The notes under the pieces were generated by a model. That model did no database searches and was not told the DNA's origin. It saw nothing but the letters and a program-made list of their open reading frames with translations. A DNA stretch of 64,000 nucleotides from Cohnella silvisoli (GTDB lineage: Bacteria > Bacillota > Bacilli > Paenibacillales > Paenibacillaceae). The position numbers and the translations under genes were made by a program. The DNA lies in assembly GCF_021190915.1 (NCBI RefSeq), contig NZ_JAIOAP010000016.1:124001-188000 (forward strand), written 5' to 3'. Below, in pieces: positions 51,014 to 59,664 of this stretch (the stretch's first letter is position 1; each line of letters begins with the position of its first letter).

Positions 51014-51904
51014 TCAGCTCTGACGATCGCGGTCGGAATCGCGATGGCTCACTCGTACCCTTTCAGTATCGCTGGAGCCGAGCCTACGTCCTAAATATTC
51101 CGCAAGCGCCACGGAACGATGCTTCCCTCCGGTACAACCAATGCCGATAACGACCTGACTTTTGCCTTCTTTATGATATAGGGGAATTAAATATTGCAGC
51201 ATATCGAGCAGCTTAGTCAAGAACGTTTGGGTTTCCGGCCATTTCATGACATAGTCGTACACTTCCGGTTCAAGCCCCGTCTTAGGTCGAAGCTGCTCAA
51301 TATAGTGCGGGTTAGGCAGAAACCGAACGTCGAAGATCAAATCCGCGTCGATAGGAACCCCATACTTAAACCCGAAAGAAGTTACGTTAATGGAGATGTT
51401 GTTCCGATCCAGGTTGGAGAATCGCCCGATGATCTGCTCCTTTAACGCCGCCGGCTTCAGACTGCTCGTATCGATAACCTGAGTCGCCCAGCCTTTCAGA
51501 TCCTCGAGCAGCTTCCGCTCCAGGTGTATGCCATCCAGCGGCATGCCATCCGGGGCCAGCGGATGTCTGCGCCTGCTTTCCTTGTAGCGTTGTACGAGTA
51601 TCGAATCCGTCGAATCCAAGAATAGGATTTCATAGTGAATCGTATAATGCTCGCGAATATAACTGAGCGACTCCGACAATGCGGTAAAAAACTCGCGTCC
51701 CCGCAAATCGATAACCAAAGCCACTTTAGCGATGCGGCCTTGAGACTGCTCGATCAATTCCGCGAATTTCGGGATGAGCACGGGCGGCAAATTATCGACG
51801 CAGAAAAAACCCAAATCCTCCAAGCTCTGAACCGCAATCGTCTTGCCCGCGCCTGACATCCCCGTAATGATCACGAGCGTCGGCTGCGCAGTCATCGTAT
51901 CCAT
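51014..51904 (-). CDS. rapZ: RapZ/YvcJ-type nucleotide-binding protein
   Basis: A 296-residue P-loop protein. Walker A is in IITGMSGAGKTIAVQSLEDL, followed by GFFCVDNLPP. The C-terminal domain has FGFKYGVPIDADLIFDVRFL, NPHYIEQLRP and IGIGCTGGKHRSVALAEYLG. The E. coli homologue is an RNA-binding adaptor in glucosamine-6-phosphate sensing; B. subtilis YvcJ hydrolyses nucleotides and affects competence. ATG 51904 has GGGAGGG 7 bases upstream; the longer frame lacks one. It is the first gene of the rapZ-yvcK-whiA-HPr unit. Confidence 0.95.
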   Translation of the reverse strand: MDTMTAQPTLVIITGMSGAGKTIAVQSLEDLGFFCVDNLPPVLIPKFAELIEQSQGRIAKVALVIDLRGREFFTALSESLSYIREHYTIHYEILFLDSTDSILVQRYKESRRRHPLAPDGMPLDGIHLERKLLEDLKGWATQVIDTSSLKPAALKEQIIGRFSNLDRNNISINVTSFGFKYGVPIDADLIFDVRFLPNPHYIEQLRPKTGLEPEVYDYVMKWPETQTFLTKLLDMLQYLIPLYHKEGKSQVVIGIGCTGGKHRSVALAEYLGRRLGSSDTERVRVSHRDSDRDRQS

Positions 51905-51983
51905 TCGTATCCCTCCCCCAGAAGCTATTAACGACAGGACGCCCGACCCGCAGACGAGCAACGGAGTCGAGCGTCTGCTTTAG

Positions 51984-52937
51984 TTATGCGCGAAGGAACA
52001 ATCCTGCTGCCCCAACGACCCCGGCATTGTTGCCCAACTCGGCGGCTACGATTTCAACCCCGACTTTGGCATTGTCCGGCGTCAATTTATTGAATACCTC
52101 GCGAATTTGGGCAAAAAGGAATTCCCCAGCTTGGCTGACGCCGCCGCCGATGATAAAGCGCTGAGGGTTAACGACAACCGCAACGGCCGCCATCGACTTG
52201 CCAAGATAGAATGCCGCCCGACTTACGATACGCTGGGCAACTTCATCACCGCCTTTAGCTGCATCGAACACATCCTTGGCGGTTAATTCTCCCTCGACAA
52301 ACGAAAGCGAAGTTTTGTCGCCCCGTTCCACTGCGTCCTGTGCCATACGAATGATTCCCGTTGCCGACGAAACGGTCTCCAAGCAGCCCATTTTTCCGCA
52401 GCCGCATTGAATCGCTTCGAGGTCTGCCACGATCGACATGTGACCCAACTCGCCTGCCATTCCCGTAGACCCTTCAATAAGCCGATTATGCAAAATAATG
52501 CCGCCGCCGACTCCGGTTCCCAGCGTATAACAGACACAATGTGGTATCCCTTTGCCCGCTCCGCCCCAAGCTTCTCCAAGAGCGGCTACGTTGGCGTCAT
52601 TGTTTATTTTGACCGGCTTGCCGATCTTCTCTTCCATAATCTTCTTTGCGGGCACATCCTTGAAAGGAAGATTCGGCGAGAAATCGATAATTCCCTCCGG
52701 AATGTTCAAAAATCCGGCGATACCGATTCCCACGCCCGCAATGGCATCCCATTCCGGCGTTCCCGGAGGTACGAGCTCCTTGACATAGGCCGCAATATTG
52801 GATAATACGGCGTCCGCTCCATCAGCTGCTTGTGTTGGCCCTTCGTGTGTGCGGAGCAGCTCCCCCGCATCATTGCACAAGCCGACCTTAATAGCGGTTC
52901 CACCCAAATCAACGCCTACGAACAACGATTCTGACAT
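51984..52937 (-). CDS. glcK: ROK-family glucokinase
   Basis: A 317-residue glucokinase phosphorylating glucose with ATP. N-terminal phosphate loop VGVDLGGTAIKVGL, the active-site stretch INNDANVAALGEAWGGAGKG, LGTGVGGGIILH, the ROK zinc motif QCGCGKMGCLETVSS and the end IGGGVSQAGE are all in place. ATG 52937 (MSESLFVGVD) has GAGGTG upstream; a GTG four codons earlier is an alternative. It lies between trxB and rapZ on the same strand. Confidence 0.95.
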   Translation of the reverse strand: MSESLFVGVDLGGTAIKVGLCNDAGELLRTHEGPTQAADGADAVLSNIAAYVKELVPPGTPEWDAIAGVGIGIAGFLNIPEGIIDFSPNLPFKDVPAKKIMEEKIGKPVKINNDANVAALGEAWGGAGKGIPHCVCYTLGTGVGGGIILHNRLIEGSTGMAGELGHMSIVADLEAIQCGCGKMGCLETVSSATGIIRMAQDAVERGDKTSLSFVEGELTAKDVFDAAKGGDEVAQRIVSRAAFYLGKSMAAVAVVVNPQRFIIGGGVSQAGEFLFAQIREVFNKLTPDNAKVGVEIVAAELGNNAGVVGAAGLFLRA

Positions 52938-52976
52938 TTTTGTCGACACCTCATAAAAAGATAATGGTAATAATTG

Positions 52977-53930
52977 TTACTTAGAAAGCGACTGGCTCCA
53001 ATCATGCACGGCCGAACCCTCGAGGAATCTCTCGCAATCAAGCGCTGCCATGCATCCGCTGCCGGCTGCCGTAATCGCTTGACGATACTTATGATCCTGC
53101 ACGTCTCCGCATGCGAACACGCCTGGAACGTTCGTCTCGGTCGTGCCGGGCTTAACGCTAATGTACCCAAGCTCATCCGTATCGATCTGATTATCGAGGA
53201 ACTTCGTATTCGGCGTATGCCCGATCGCTACGAACAAGCCTTGGGTTTCGATAATCTCTTCTTCCCCCGTCGTATTGTTGCGGACCTTCAGCCCCGTTAC
53301 GCCGTTATCTCCGGCAATGACTTCAACGGGGGTTTTATTTAAGCCCCAGAGGATTTTGTTGTTCTCGCGCGCGCGGTCTTGCATGATCTTGGAAGCTCTC
53401 ATCTCGTCGCGGCGATGCACAAGCGTGACTTCCGAAGCGAAACGCGACAAGAAGTTAGCTTCCTCCATCGCGGAATCTCCGCCGCCAACGACGATGATTT
53501 TCTTGCCGCGGAAGAAAAATCCGTCGCACGTTGCACATGTGCTCACGCCGCGTCCGATATTGTCCTTCTCGCCTGGTATGCCGATATACTTGGCGGAAGC
53601 TCCGGTGGAAATGATCAGCGTTTCCGCCTGCAACGTCTCCCCGCCTTCAAGCGTAAGCGTGAACGGCCGCTTCGACATATCCACCTTGTTGATCCAGCCC
53701 GTGCGGAACTCCGCACCGAAACGTTCTGCTTGCTTGCGCATATTGGTCATGAGATCCGGGCCCATGATTCCTTCGGGAAATCCCGGGAAGTTCTCGACTT
53801 CAGTCGTTGTCGTCAATTGACCCCCCGGCTCCGGGCCTTCGATCACGAGCGGGGACAAATTCGCCCGCGCTAAATAGATGGCCGCCGTAAGTCCGGCAGG
53901 TCCCGTTCCGATAACAATCGTTTTGTGCAT
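52977..53930 (-). CDS. trxB: Thioredoxin reductase
   Basis: A 317-residue NADPH-dependent flavoenzyme that keeps thioredoxin reduced. FAD motif VIGTGPAGLTAAIYLARA, redox-active CATCDGFFF (CxxC), NADPH-binding VVGGGDSAMEEANFL and the second FAD motif GVFACGDVQDHKYRQAITAA are all present. ATG 53930 has AGGAGGAA upstream. It follows the TPR protein by 38 bp, the same neighbourhood as in B. subtilis (yvcD-trxB). Confidence 0.97.
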   Translation of the reverse strand: MHKTIVIGTGPAGLTAAIYLARANLSPLVIEGPEPGGQLTTTTEVENFPGFPEGIMGPDLMTNMRKQAERFGAEFRTGWINKVDMSKRPFTLTLEGGETLQAETLIISTGASAKYIGIPGEKDNIGRGVSTCATCDGFFFRGKKIIVVGGGDSAMEEANFLSRFASEVTLVHRRDEMRASKIMQDRARENNKILWGLNKTPVEVIAGDNGVTGLKVRNNTTGEEEIIETQGLFVAIGHTPNTKFLDNQIDTDELGYISVKPGTTETNVPGVFACGDVQDHKYRQAITAAGSGCMAALDCERFLEGSAVHDWSQSLSK

Positions 53931-53968
53931 GATTTCTTCCTCCTAAGCGCATCGTCAAGCGTGCCATT

Positions 53969-55699
53969 TTAATGAAAAGACGGGGTCGTTAAATCCAGTT
54001 TCTCCCGAATGCCGCAAGCTTCGTCAATTCGATTCGCATATCGGCTGATGCTCGCTTGAGAGACGCCGTAACGGCTGACTAAATCCGCGTAGGTTACGGT
54101 TCTTCGGTGCATCTTGGCGGTCCAATATTCCAATGCCGCTGCCCAGCCCGTCGATTTGTGGAGTTTAGGCACCTCCGGGTACACCCGGGATAAATAATCC
54201 ACCCACAACGTCATCATGTCGTGCTGCTGAACGACGTCGTACCGACCCGACATGCCTTCGAGCGCCTGCTCGAGCACGGCTTGCCAAGCGCTATCCCACA
54301 CCGGAAGCTTAGCCGACTTCCGTCTGGCTTCTAAGGTTAACGTCCGTCCGCTGAATATGACGGTTAACGAATCTTGCACGCCGATGGAACGCAGCACGAG
54401 AACGGCAACCCGCTTTAATTCATCATCTTCGTCCGCATCGATCAGGAAAGCTTTCAAGGCTTCAATGACTTCTTCGTCGGCTACGAGGCCTAATGCCTGT
54501 ATGACCTGGACTTTCGTACGCCGGTCTCCATGGCGAAGCGCCCAGAAAAACGACGAACGGATAAGCGGGTCGCGTTTCAACGCTTCCGTCACTTGCCCCG
54601 GACTATGCTCCCATTCCCGGAACTGCTCCTCGAAAGGGAGATGGTAGTGGTAATGCGTCGGCGGATTCTCTTCTCCCGTGCGCACCTTCTCCAGCCTTCG
54701 CAAATAAAACGCCGGTACCGGAGATTCTGTATCCAGTCGCTCGGCCTGCTGCCAATGCTTCTGAGCATCGTCGTACCGCAGCAGATTCGTGGCGGCAACG
54801 GCAGCAAAATGATGCAGGCTCGGTTCCCCCGCGAGCTCCCCCGTCCGCAGAAGCCGACGAAAATGATTGTATGCTTCACGATGCTCCCCGACAATGCCGA
54901 GCGTTGTCGCCATTTTGAATACATGCTCGGGATGGAAGGGCACCGTTTTGTTCAGCTTCTCAATCAATGACCTCAGAGGTCCATCCTGATTGGAATGCTG
55001 ATAAAAAATCGCAAGATTGCACAGCGCATGCAGATTTCCGGGTTCGGCATCAAGCACTTCGGTTATGGTAGCGACCGATTTCTCGAATAGCCCCATATAG
55101 TAGTATGCCAGCCCCAAGTTATTCCTTGCCGCCAGAAAGTCGGGCTCGCGCCCTATAATTTCTTCCAGCATTTTGACCGCTTCCGCGAAGCGTCCCGCTT
55201 CCAGCATTTCGCGGGCTTTGTCATGCGCATATATATTTTCTTTTGCTTTAATCGTTACAAGCTTCGTCGGTCGGTTGAGCTCATAATTGAGAAGGTCAAG
55301 CAGCTCGTCCGACTCGTCCAGAAATTGCCCATCCAAATCGTTCTCCAAATACCGGACAAGTGCTTCTTCCGCAGCCTCGTATAATTCCATGTTGGCGTAG
55401 TTGTTGGCGAGGTAATAGTAACATTCCGTCATCGCCGGGTCGATCTGGTCCAGCACGGAACGAAGAATGACGTTCGATTCCTCGTAACGCCCCATCTCCG
55501 ACAGGATTCCGGCCATGTTACAATGATTAACCGGATTTTCCGGTTCGTACTCAACCGCCCTGCGAAAATATTTCAATGCCTTGTCGTAGTGGTAACGATC
55601 CAGCGACTGCACGGCCCGTTCAAAGAAGAAGGTAGCGTCCAGACGCATCGGGATCACTTTGGGACGACGGTTTTTAGCCGCACGTTTCCGCTGACTCAT
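53969..55699 (-). CDS. TPR-repeat protein, YvcD-like
   Basis: A 576-residue protein with a basic N-terminus (SQRKRAAKNRRPK) and at least six tetratricopeptide helices pairs (about 25-310; for example YHYDKALKYFRRAVEYEPEN and FLAARNNLGLAYYYMGLFEK). A HEAT-like segment (about 380-450; IQALGLVADEEVIEALKAFL) and a C-terminal helix-turn-helix-like piece (TYADLVSRYGVSQASISRYA) follow. TPR arrays mediate protein contacts; the DNA-binding-like end is an addition worth noting. ATG 55699 has AGGAGGTG 8 bases upstream. It precedes trxB and corresponds in place to B. subtilis yvcD. The function is not known. Confidence 0.85.
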   Translation of the reverse strand: MSQRKRAAKNRRPKVIPMRLDATFFFERAVQSLDRYHYDKALKYFRRAVEYEPENPVNHCNMAGILSEMGRYEESNVILRSVLDQIDPAMTECYYYLANNYANMELYEAAEEALVRYLENDLDGQFLDESDELLDLLNYELNRPTKLVTIKAKENIYAHDKAREMLEAGRFAEAVKMLEEIIGREPDFLAARNNLGLAYYYMGLFEKSVATITEVLDAEPGNLHALCNLAIFYQHSNQDGPLRSLIEKLNKTVPFHPEHVFKMATTLGIVGEHREAYNHFRRLLRTGELAGEPSLHHFAAVAATNLLRYDDAQKHWQQAERLDTESPVPAFYLRRLEKVRTGEENPPTHYHYHLPFEEQFREWEHSPGQVTEALKRDPLIRSSFFWALRHGDRRTKVQVIQALGLVADEEVIEALKAFLIDADEDDELKRVAVLVLRSIGVQDSLTVIFSGRTLTLEARRKSAKLPVWDSAWQAVLEQALEGMSGRYDVVQQHDMMTLWVDYLSRVYPEVPKLHKSTGWAAALEYWTAKMHRRTVTYADLVSRYGVSQASISRYANRIDEACGIREKLDLTTPSFH

Positions 55700-55766
55700 C
55701 GGCAAGGCACCTCCTAGTTGTTCTGGAACTCCATCAACCACGATTATAACACACCAGAGCCGTCCA

Positions 55767-55815
55767 TAAAATAAAAACGCCCAACTACGACGGCTCGCCG
55801 TCCTTGGGGCTGGTT
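55767..55815 (-). terminator. prs/his operon terminator
   Basis: On the minus strand, GCCCCAAGGACGGC-GA-GCCGTC and GTTGGGC form a nested stem followed by GTTTTTATTTT. A second, weaker stem GAACCAT / ATGGTTC (about 55845-55885) lies closer to prs. Together they separate prs from the TPR-trxB unit. Confidence 0.7.
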
Positions 55816-55905
55816 TATACGTCTGCTGGACAATAGAAAAGAAGAACCATCAACAAATGCCGAGCATTCGATAATGGTTCCTATTATTGTTATGATTCCC
55901 GCTTC

Positions 55906-56859
55906 TTAAATCCCTGCGTTCTTAAAGAGCGTGCTGATCGAGCCGCCCTCCATAATAATGCGCGTTGCTTCCGCTAACATCGGCGCAACGGTAATGACCT
56001 TGAAGCGCGAAGACCGGTCTTCCGGCAACAGGATGGAGTCGGTAACGACCACTTCCTTGATATTCGGATGATCGAGCCGTTGAAGAGCGGGACCCGAGAA
56101 CAGCGGATGGGTTGCGCACACATATACGTCTTCCGCGCCGCGTTCCTTTAAACTTTCCACGACGTTCACGATCGTCGTTCCGGTGTCGATCATGTCCTCG
56201 ATGATGATCGGCGTGCAACCCTCGACATCCCCGATAACATGGGTGATGACCGATTCATTATGCGCCGGGCGTTTCTTGATCATGATCGCGAATGCGCAAT
56301 CCATTTGGTTCGCCAGCTTCTCAGCCGTCGAAGCGCGGCCCGCATCAGGCGAGACGACTACTGGATTGCGAATATCCTTCGATTTCAGATAGTCGCTGAT
56401 TAAGTCCAGAGCAGTCAGATGGTCTACCGGAATATTGAAGAAGCCTTGTATCGCTGGGGCGTGCAGATCAATCGTGACGATTCGATGAGCGCCTACCGTC
56501 GTCAAAACGTCGGCTACCATCTTCGCGGAAATAGGCTCGCGCGGAGCTGCTTTCCGTTCTTGCCGCGCGTACCCGTAATAAGGCAGCACAACGTTGATGG
56601 TACGGGCGGAAGCCCTCTTGGCAGCGTCAATCATGACCAGCAACTCAACGAAATAGTCATTGATTGGATGCGATAACGATTGAACAATGAAGACATCGCA
56701 ATTGCGAATCGTCTCCTCGAAGTGAACGTACACTTCGCCGCTCTTGAAACGGGAAAGCTTAATTTTCCCTAGCGGCAATCCGAGGTGCTCGGCAATCTTG
56801 CCAGCCAATAACGGATTCGATGATCCCGAAAAGATACGAAGCTTGCTGCTGCTGTACAT
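55906..56859 (-). CDS. prs: Ribose-phosphate pyrophosphokinase
   Basis: A 317-residue enzyme making PRPP, the precursor of histidine, purines, pyrimidines and NAD. Features are FSGSSNPLLAGKIAEHLG, YGYARQERKAAPREPISAKM, the PRPP loop IIIEDMIDTGTTIVNVVESL and VVSPDAGRASTAEKLA. ATG 56859 has GGAGGGG upstream; the longer frame has no ribosome site. It lies directly behind the his operon (220 bp after hisIE, the gap holding a hisJ stub), so it probably feeds PRPP to HisG/HisZ. A second prs beside glmU would be expected elsewhere. Confidence 0.95.
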   Translation of the reverse strand: MYSSSKLRIFSGSSNPLLAGKIAEHLGLPLGKIKLSRFKSGEVYVHFEETIRNCDVFIVQSLSHPINDYFVELLVMIDAAKRASARTINVVLPYYGYARQERKAAPREPISAKMVADVLTTVGAHRIVTIDLHAPAIQGFFNIPVDHLTALDLISDYLKSKDIRNPVVVSPDAGRASTAEKLANQMDCAFAIMIKKRPAHNESVITHVIGDVEGCTPIIIEDMIDTGTTIVNVVESLKERGAEDVYVCATHPLFSGPALQRLDHPNIKEVVVTDSILLPEDRSSRFKVITVAPMLAEATRIIMEGGSISTLFKNAGI

Positions 56860-56942
56860 GAGCCCCTCCAAATTCGGCAATTCGACATCCACGTGTCGAA
56901 AACCGTCAGTCAACCTACATTATACATGAGTACGGCTAGATT

Positions 56943-57078
56943 TCAAAAAGGTTTCATGACCCGTTTGCGCCGCTCAAATGTTGCCAATTGCTTGTATCCG
57001 ACGTTTTTCAACATCGTTTGCGCGTCCATGCTTTTTTGACCGATTTTAACGAGATGATGGGCGTCAGAACCGTACAGC
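56943..57078 (-). pseudogene. hisJ: C-terminal stub of histidinol-phosphatase (PHP type)
   Basis: Beginning at the hisIE stop, the minus strand encodes RLYGSDAHHLVKIGQK, then MDAQTMLKNVGYKQLATFER and a basic end, finishing in TGA (56943-56945). The GSDAH motif and the layout GSDAHxxxxVG...LLKxxGYKxxxxFExRK are the C-terminal end of PHP-family histidinol-phosphatases. About 220 upstream residues are absent, as if deleted back to the last hisIE codon. There is no proper start, so the stub should be non-functional. Confidence 0.75.
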
Positions 57079-57765
57079 CTAATCTTTCTTTACCGGCTTC
57101 CGATGCCGATATTCCAACTCCTCCAGCACACCGTCGAATGGAACCCCTTGCTCCCGCAGCAACACCAACAGGTGGAAAATAAGGTCAGCCGATTCGCAGC
57201 GCAACTCATCCCTGTCGCGGTTCTTGGCGGCGATAATCACTTCCGCGGTTTCTTCCCCGACTTTCTTGAGGATTTTGTCTACGCCTTTCTCGAACAGATA
57301 GGTCGTATAGGCACCTTCCGGACGTTCCGCGTCCCTATTGGCGATCGTTGCTTCCAGACGGCTCAGCGGACCGAAGCGATCTTCATGGGCTTGTTGCGAC
57401 GGTCCTGTTGCGGCTTGCCCGTTCACCTCAGCCTCCCGGTAGAAGCAGCTATAAGCTCCCGTATGGCATGCGGGACCGTTCTGCCGTACTTTCACCAGCA
57501 GAGTGTCGCCATCGCAGTCGTAATGCAGCGAGACGATTTGCTGGGTGTGGCCGCTAGTCGCGCCTTTGTTCCACAGCTCGTTGCGGGAACGGCTCCAGAA
57601 CCAGGTTTGTCCGCTCTCGAGCGACTTTTGAAGCGATTCTTTGTTCATATAGGCAAGCATCAACACTTCTTTGCTGAGGGCATCCTGCACTATGGCGGGA
57701 ACGAGCCCGTCCGCGCTCCAAGTAATTTGGCCCAACAATTGCGCCGTCGATTCGCTCTGTGTCAT
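57079..57765 (-). CDS. hisIE: Bifunctional PRA-cyclohydrolase/PR-ATP pyrophosphohydrolase
   Basis: A 228-residue fusion for histidine steps 2 and 3. The N-terminal HisI domain (about 1-125) has QDALSKEVLMLAYMN, ELWNKGATSGHTQ, the zinc ligands in YDCDGDTLLVKV and CHTGAYSC. The C-terminal HisE domain (about 130-225) has LEATIANRDAERPEGAYTTY and KVGEETAEVIIAAKN. Its ATG overlaps the hisF stop (ATGA). It is the last intact his gene; the hisJ stub follows. Confidence 0.97.
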   Translation of the reverse strand: MTQSESTAQLLGQITWSADGLVPAIVQDALSKEVLMLAYMNKESLQKSLESGQTWFWSRSRNELWNKGATSGHTQQIVSLHYDCDGDTLLVKVRQNGPACHTGAYSCFYREAEVNGQAATGPSQQAHEDRFGPLSRLEATIANRDAERPEGAYTTYLFEKGVDKILKKVGEETAEVIIAAKNRDRDELRCESADLIFHLLVLLREQGVPFDGVLEELEYRHRKPVKKD

Positions 57766-58520
57766 CGTACGTTCACTCCTTTGTCGCGCAGCGTGTTTTT
57801 GACTTCCTGCACCGATACTTCTTTATAGTGGAAAATGCTTGCGGCAAGCGCCGCATCAGCGTTCGCATCCGCGAATACGTCAGCGAAATGCTGGGCATTG
57901 CCCGCTCCGCCCGATGCGATGACGGGAATGCCGACGCTGTTAGATACCGCCCGGGTCAATGCGATGTCAAAGCCATCCTTCGTTCCGTCCGCATCCATGC
58001 TAGTCAGCAGCAATTCCCCTGCTCCCCGGCGTTCCGCTTCTTGCGCCCAAGCAAGCGCGCGAATGCCCGTCCCATTGCGGCCGCCGTGGGTGAACACTTC
58101 CCACTCGCCCCACTCCGCGTTAAACTTCGCATCGATGGCAACGACGATACACTGTGCTCCGAAAGTCCGCGAGCCGTCCGTAATAAGGTCCGGATTGCGG
58201 ATCGCCGCCGTGTTAATGCCGATCTTGTCCGCACCGGCCCGCAGCAATCGCTTCATGTCTTCGACAGCGGATATTCCTCCGCCAACCGTAAAGGGAATCG
58301 TGATCTCCCCCGCCGTCCTGCGAACGACGTCCACCATAGTCGCCCGGCCTTCCACCGATGCCGATATGTCCAGGAAAACCAGCTCATCCGCGCCTTCACG
58401 GTCATAGATGGCAGCCAGTTCCACCGGGTCCCCGGCATCGCGCAAATTCACAAAATTAACGCCCTTCACCACCCGACCGTCTTTCACGTCGAGGCAAGGG
58501 ATTATCCGTTTGGCTAGCAT
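57762..58520 (-). CDS. hisF: Imidazole glycerol phosphate synthase, cyclase subunit
   Basis: A 252-residue TIM barrel that, with HisH ammonia, makes imidazole glycerol phosphate and AICAR. The start LAKRIIPCLDVKDGRVVKGV, catalytic Asp in CLDVKDGR and the second Asp in LLTSMDADGTKDG are present. ATG 58520 has AAGGAAGGGA upstream; the longer frame has no ribosome site. It lies 55 bp after hisA and overlaps hisIE. Confidence 0.97.
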   Translation of the reverse strand: MLAKRIIPCLDVKDGRVVKGVNFVNLRDAGDPVELAAIYDREGADELVFLDISASVEGRATMVDVVRRTAGEITIPFTVGGGISAVEDMKRLLRAGADKIGINTAAIRNPDLITDGSRTFGAQCIVVAIDAKFNAEWGEWEVFTHGGRNGTGIRALAWAQEAERRGAGELLLTSMDADGTKDGFDIALTRAVSNSVGIPVIASGGAGNAQHFADVFADANADAALAASIFHYKEVSVQEVKNTLRDKGVNVR

Positions 58521-58575
58521 AAGGGTTGGTCCCTTCCTTCTTTGTTCTTCGCGTTCTCGCACGGACTAACTGAGT

Positions 58576-59307
58576 TTATTTGAACTTGTGTACCGCGTCA
58601 GCCAAGCTAATGCTGCCCGTATATAATGCTTTGCCTACTATGGCTCCGCCGATGCCTTCTTCGGCATGAACCGCGAGATTGTCGAGATCCGCAGGCTTGC
58701 TTACGCCGCCGGATGCGATGACCGAACGGCCTGATACCCGCGCGAGCGATAAAATAGCCTCCACGTTAGGTCCGCCCATCATCCCGTCACGGGAAATATC
58801 GGTGAAGATAAACGTCTGCGCGCCTTCAGCAGCCAACTCTACGGCAAGATCTTCCGCTTTGACTTCGGAAGTTTCTAGCCAGCCTCTCGTCGCTACAAGA
58901 CCATTCCGCGCATCGATTCCAATAGCAATTGCCGCACCGTACTTGTTCAAAACGCGCTTAACGAACGCCCGATCTTCGATTGCTGCCGTGCCCAGAATAA
59001 CTCGGGAAACGCCAAGTCCGAGCAACCGTTCCACGTCTTCGTCCTTGCGCAAGCCGCCGCCGACTTGTACCGGTACGTCGACAGCTTTGGCAATTCGCCC
59101 AATCAGTTCGTCGTTGACGGGGTGACCAGCTTTGGCCCCATCCAAATCCACAAGGTGAATCCATTGTCCTCCTTGAGCTTCCCAGTCGCGAGCAGCCGCA
59201 ACAGGGTCTTCGTTGTATACCGTTTCTTGGTTATAATCGCCTTGGATTAAGCGGACGCATTTGCCGCCGCGAATATCAATCGCAGGGTAGATGACAAACT
59301 TGGACAT
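58576..59307 (-). CDS. hisA: ProFAR isomerase HisA
   Basis: A 243-residue TIM barrel for the fourth histidine step (Amadori rearrangement). The start IYPAIDIRGGKCVRLIQGDY, with catalytic Asp, DLDGAKAG, QVGGGLR and the second catalytic Asp in FTDISRDGMMGGPN are present. A 357-bp spacer separates it from hisH, unusual inside a his operon; the other genes overlap or nearly touch. Confidence 0.96.
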   Translation of the reverse strand: MSKFVIYPAIDIRGGKCVRLIQGDYNQETVYNEDPVAAARDWEAQGGQWIHLVDLDGAKAGHPVNDELIGRIAKAVDVPVQVGGGLRKDEDVERLLGLGVSRVILGTAAIEDRAFVKRVLNKYGAAIAIGIDARNGLVATRGWLETSEVKAEDLAVELAAEGAQTFIFTDISRDGMMGGPNVEAILSLARVSGRSVIASGGVSKPADLDNLAVHAEEGIGGAIVGKALYTGSISLADAVHKFK

Positions 59308-59664
59308 TCTCGTATGACCTCCGTGTATAACTGTTTGTTTCCTAGGCGGAAAAAGGTGGAATAAGGTGGATTAAGGTGGATTACTGCAGACGCAAGATTC
59401 TAGGATCCCCTGCAACGTGTCGTCACGCAATAACTGCGGTTGTACAGTTAATTCCCCCGAAAGTCTGCAAAATATCGAATTAGCTGCAAAAGTACAGTTA
59501 ACCGCCCCCCGGTAAAGCACCGTTCGCGCTAATTCCCGTTATTACATGTACTTTTGCATCTAATCCCGAACAACCGCAAAATCAGCTCTTAACTTACTGT
59601 ATTTTTGCAGTTATTTAGCGCTTCGGGGCTCCAGAGTCTCGGAGATTCGCGTCGAACATCAGAA
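59308..59664 (-). repeat. Repeat-filled spacer inside the his operon
   Basis: No gene is visible. The spacer holds three tandem 10-bp units of the type AAGGTGGATT (59351-59382) and a perfect 11-bp inverted repeat TGCAAAAGTAC (59485-59495) / GTACTTTTGCA (59548-59558). Further variants occur, such as TAACTGCGGTTGTACAGTTAA (minor, near 59431) and ACTGTATTTTTGCAGTTATTT (near 59600). These look like the short palindromic intergenic repeats I recall from Paenibacillus. It may affect expression of hisA-F-IE, and hisA may need a promoter here. Confidence 0.6.
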
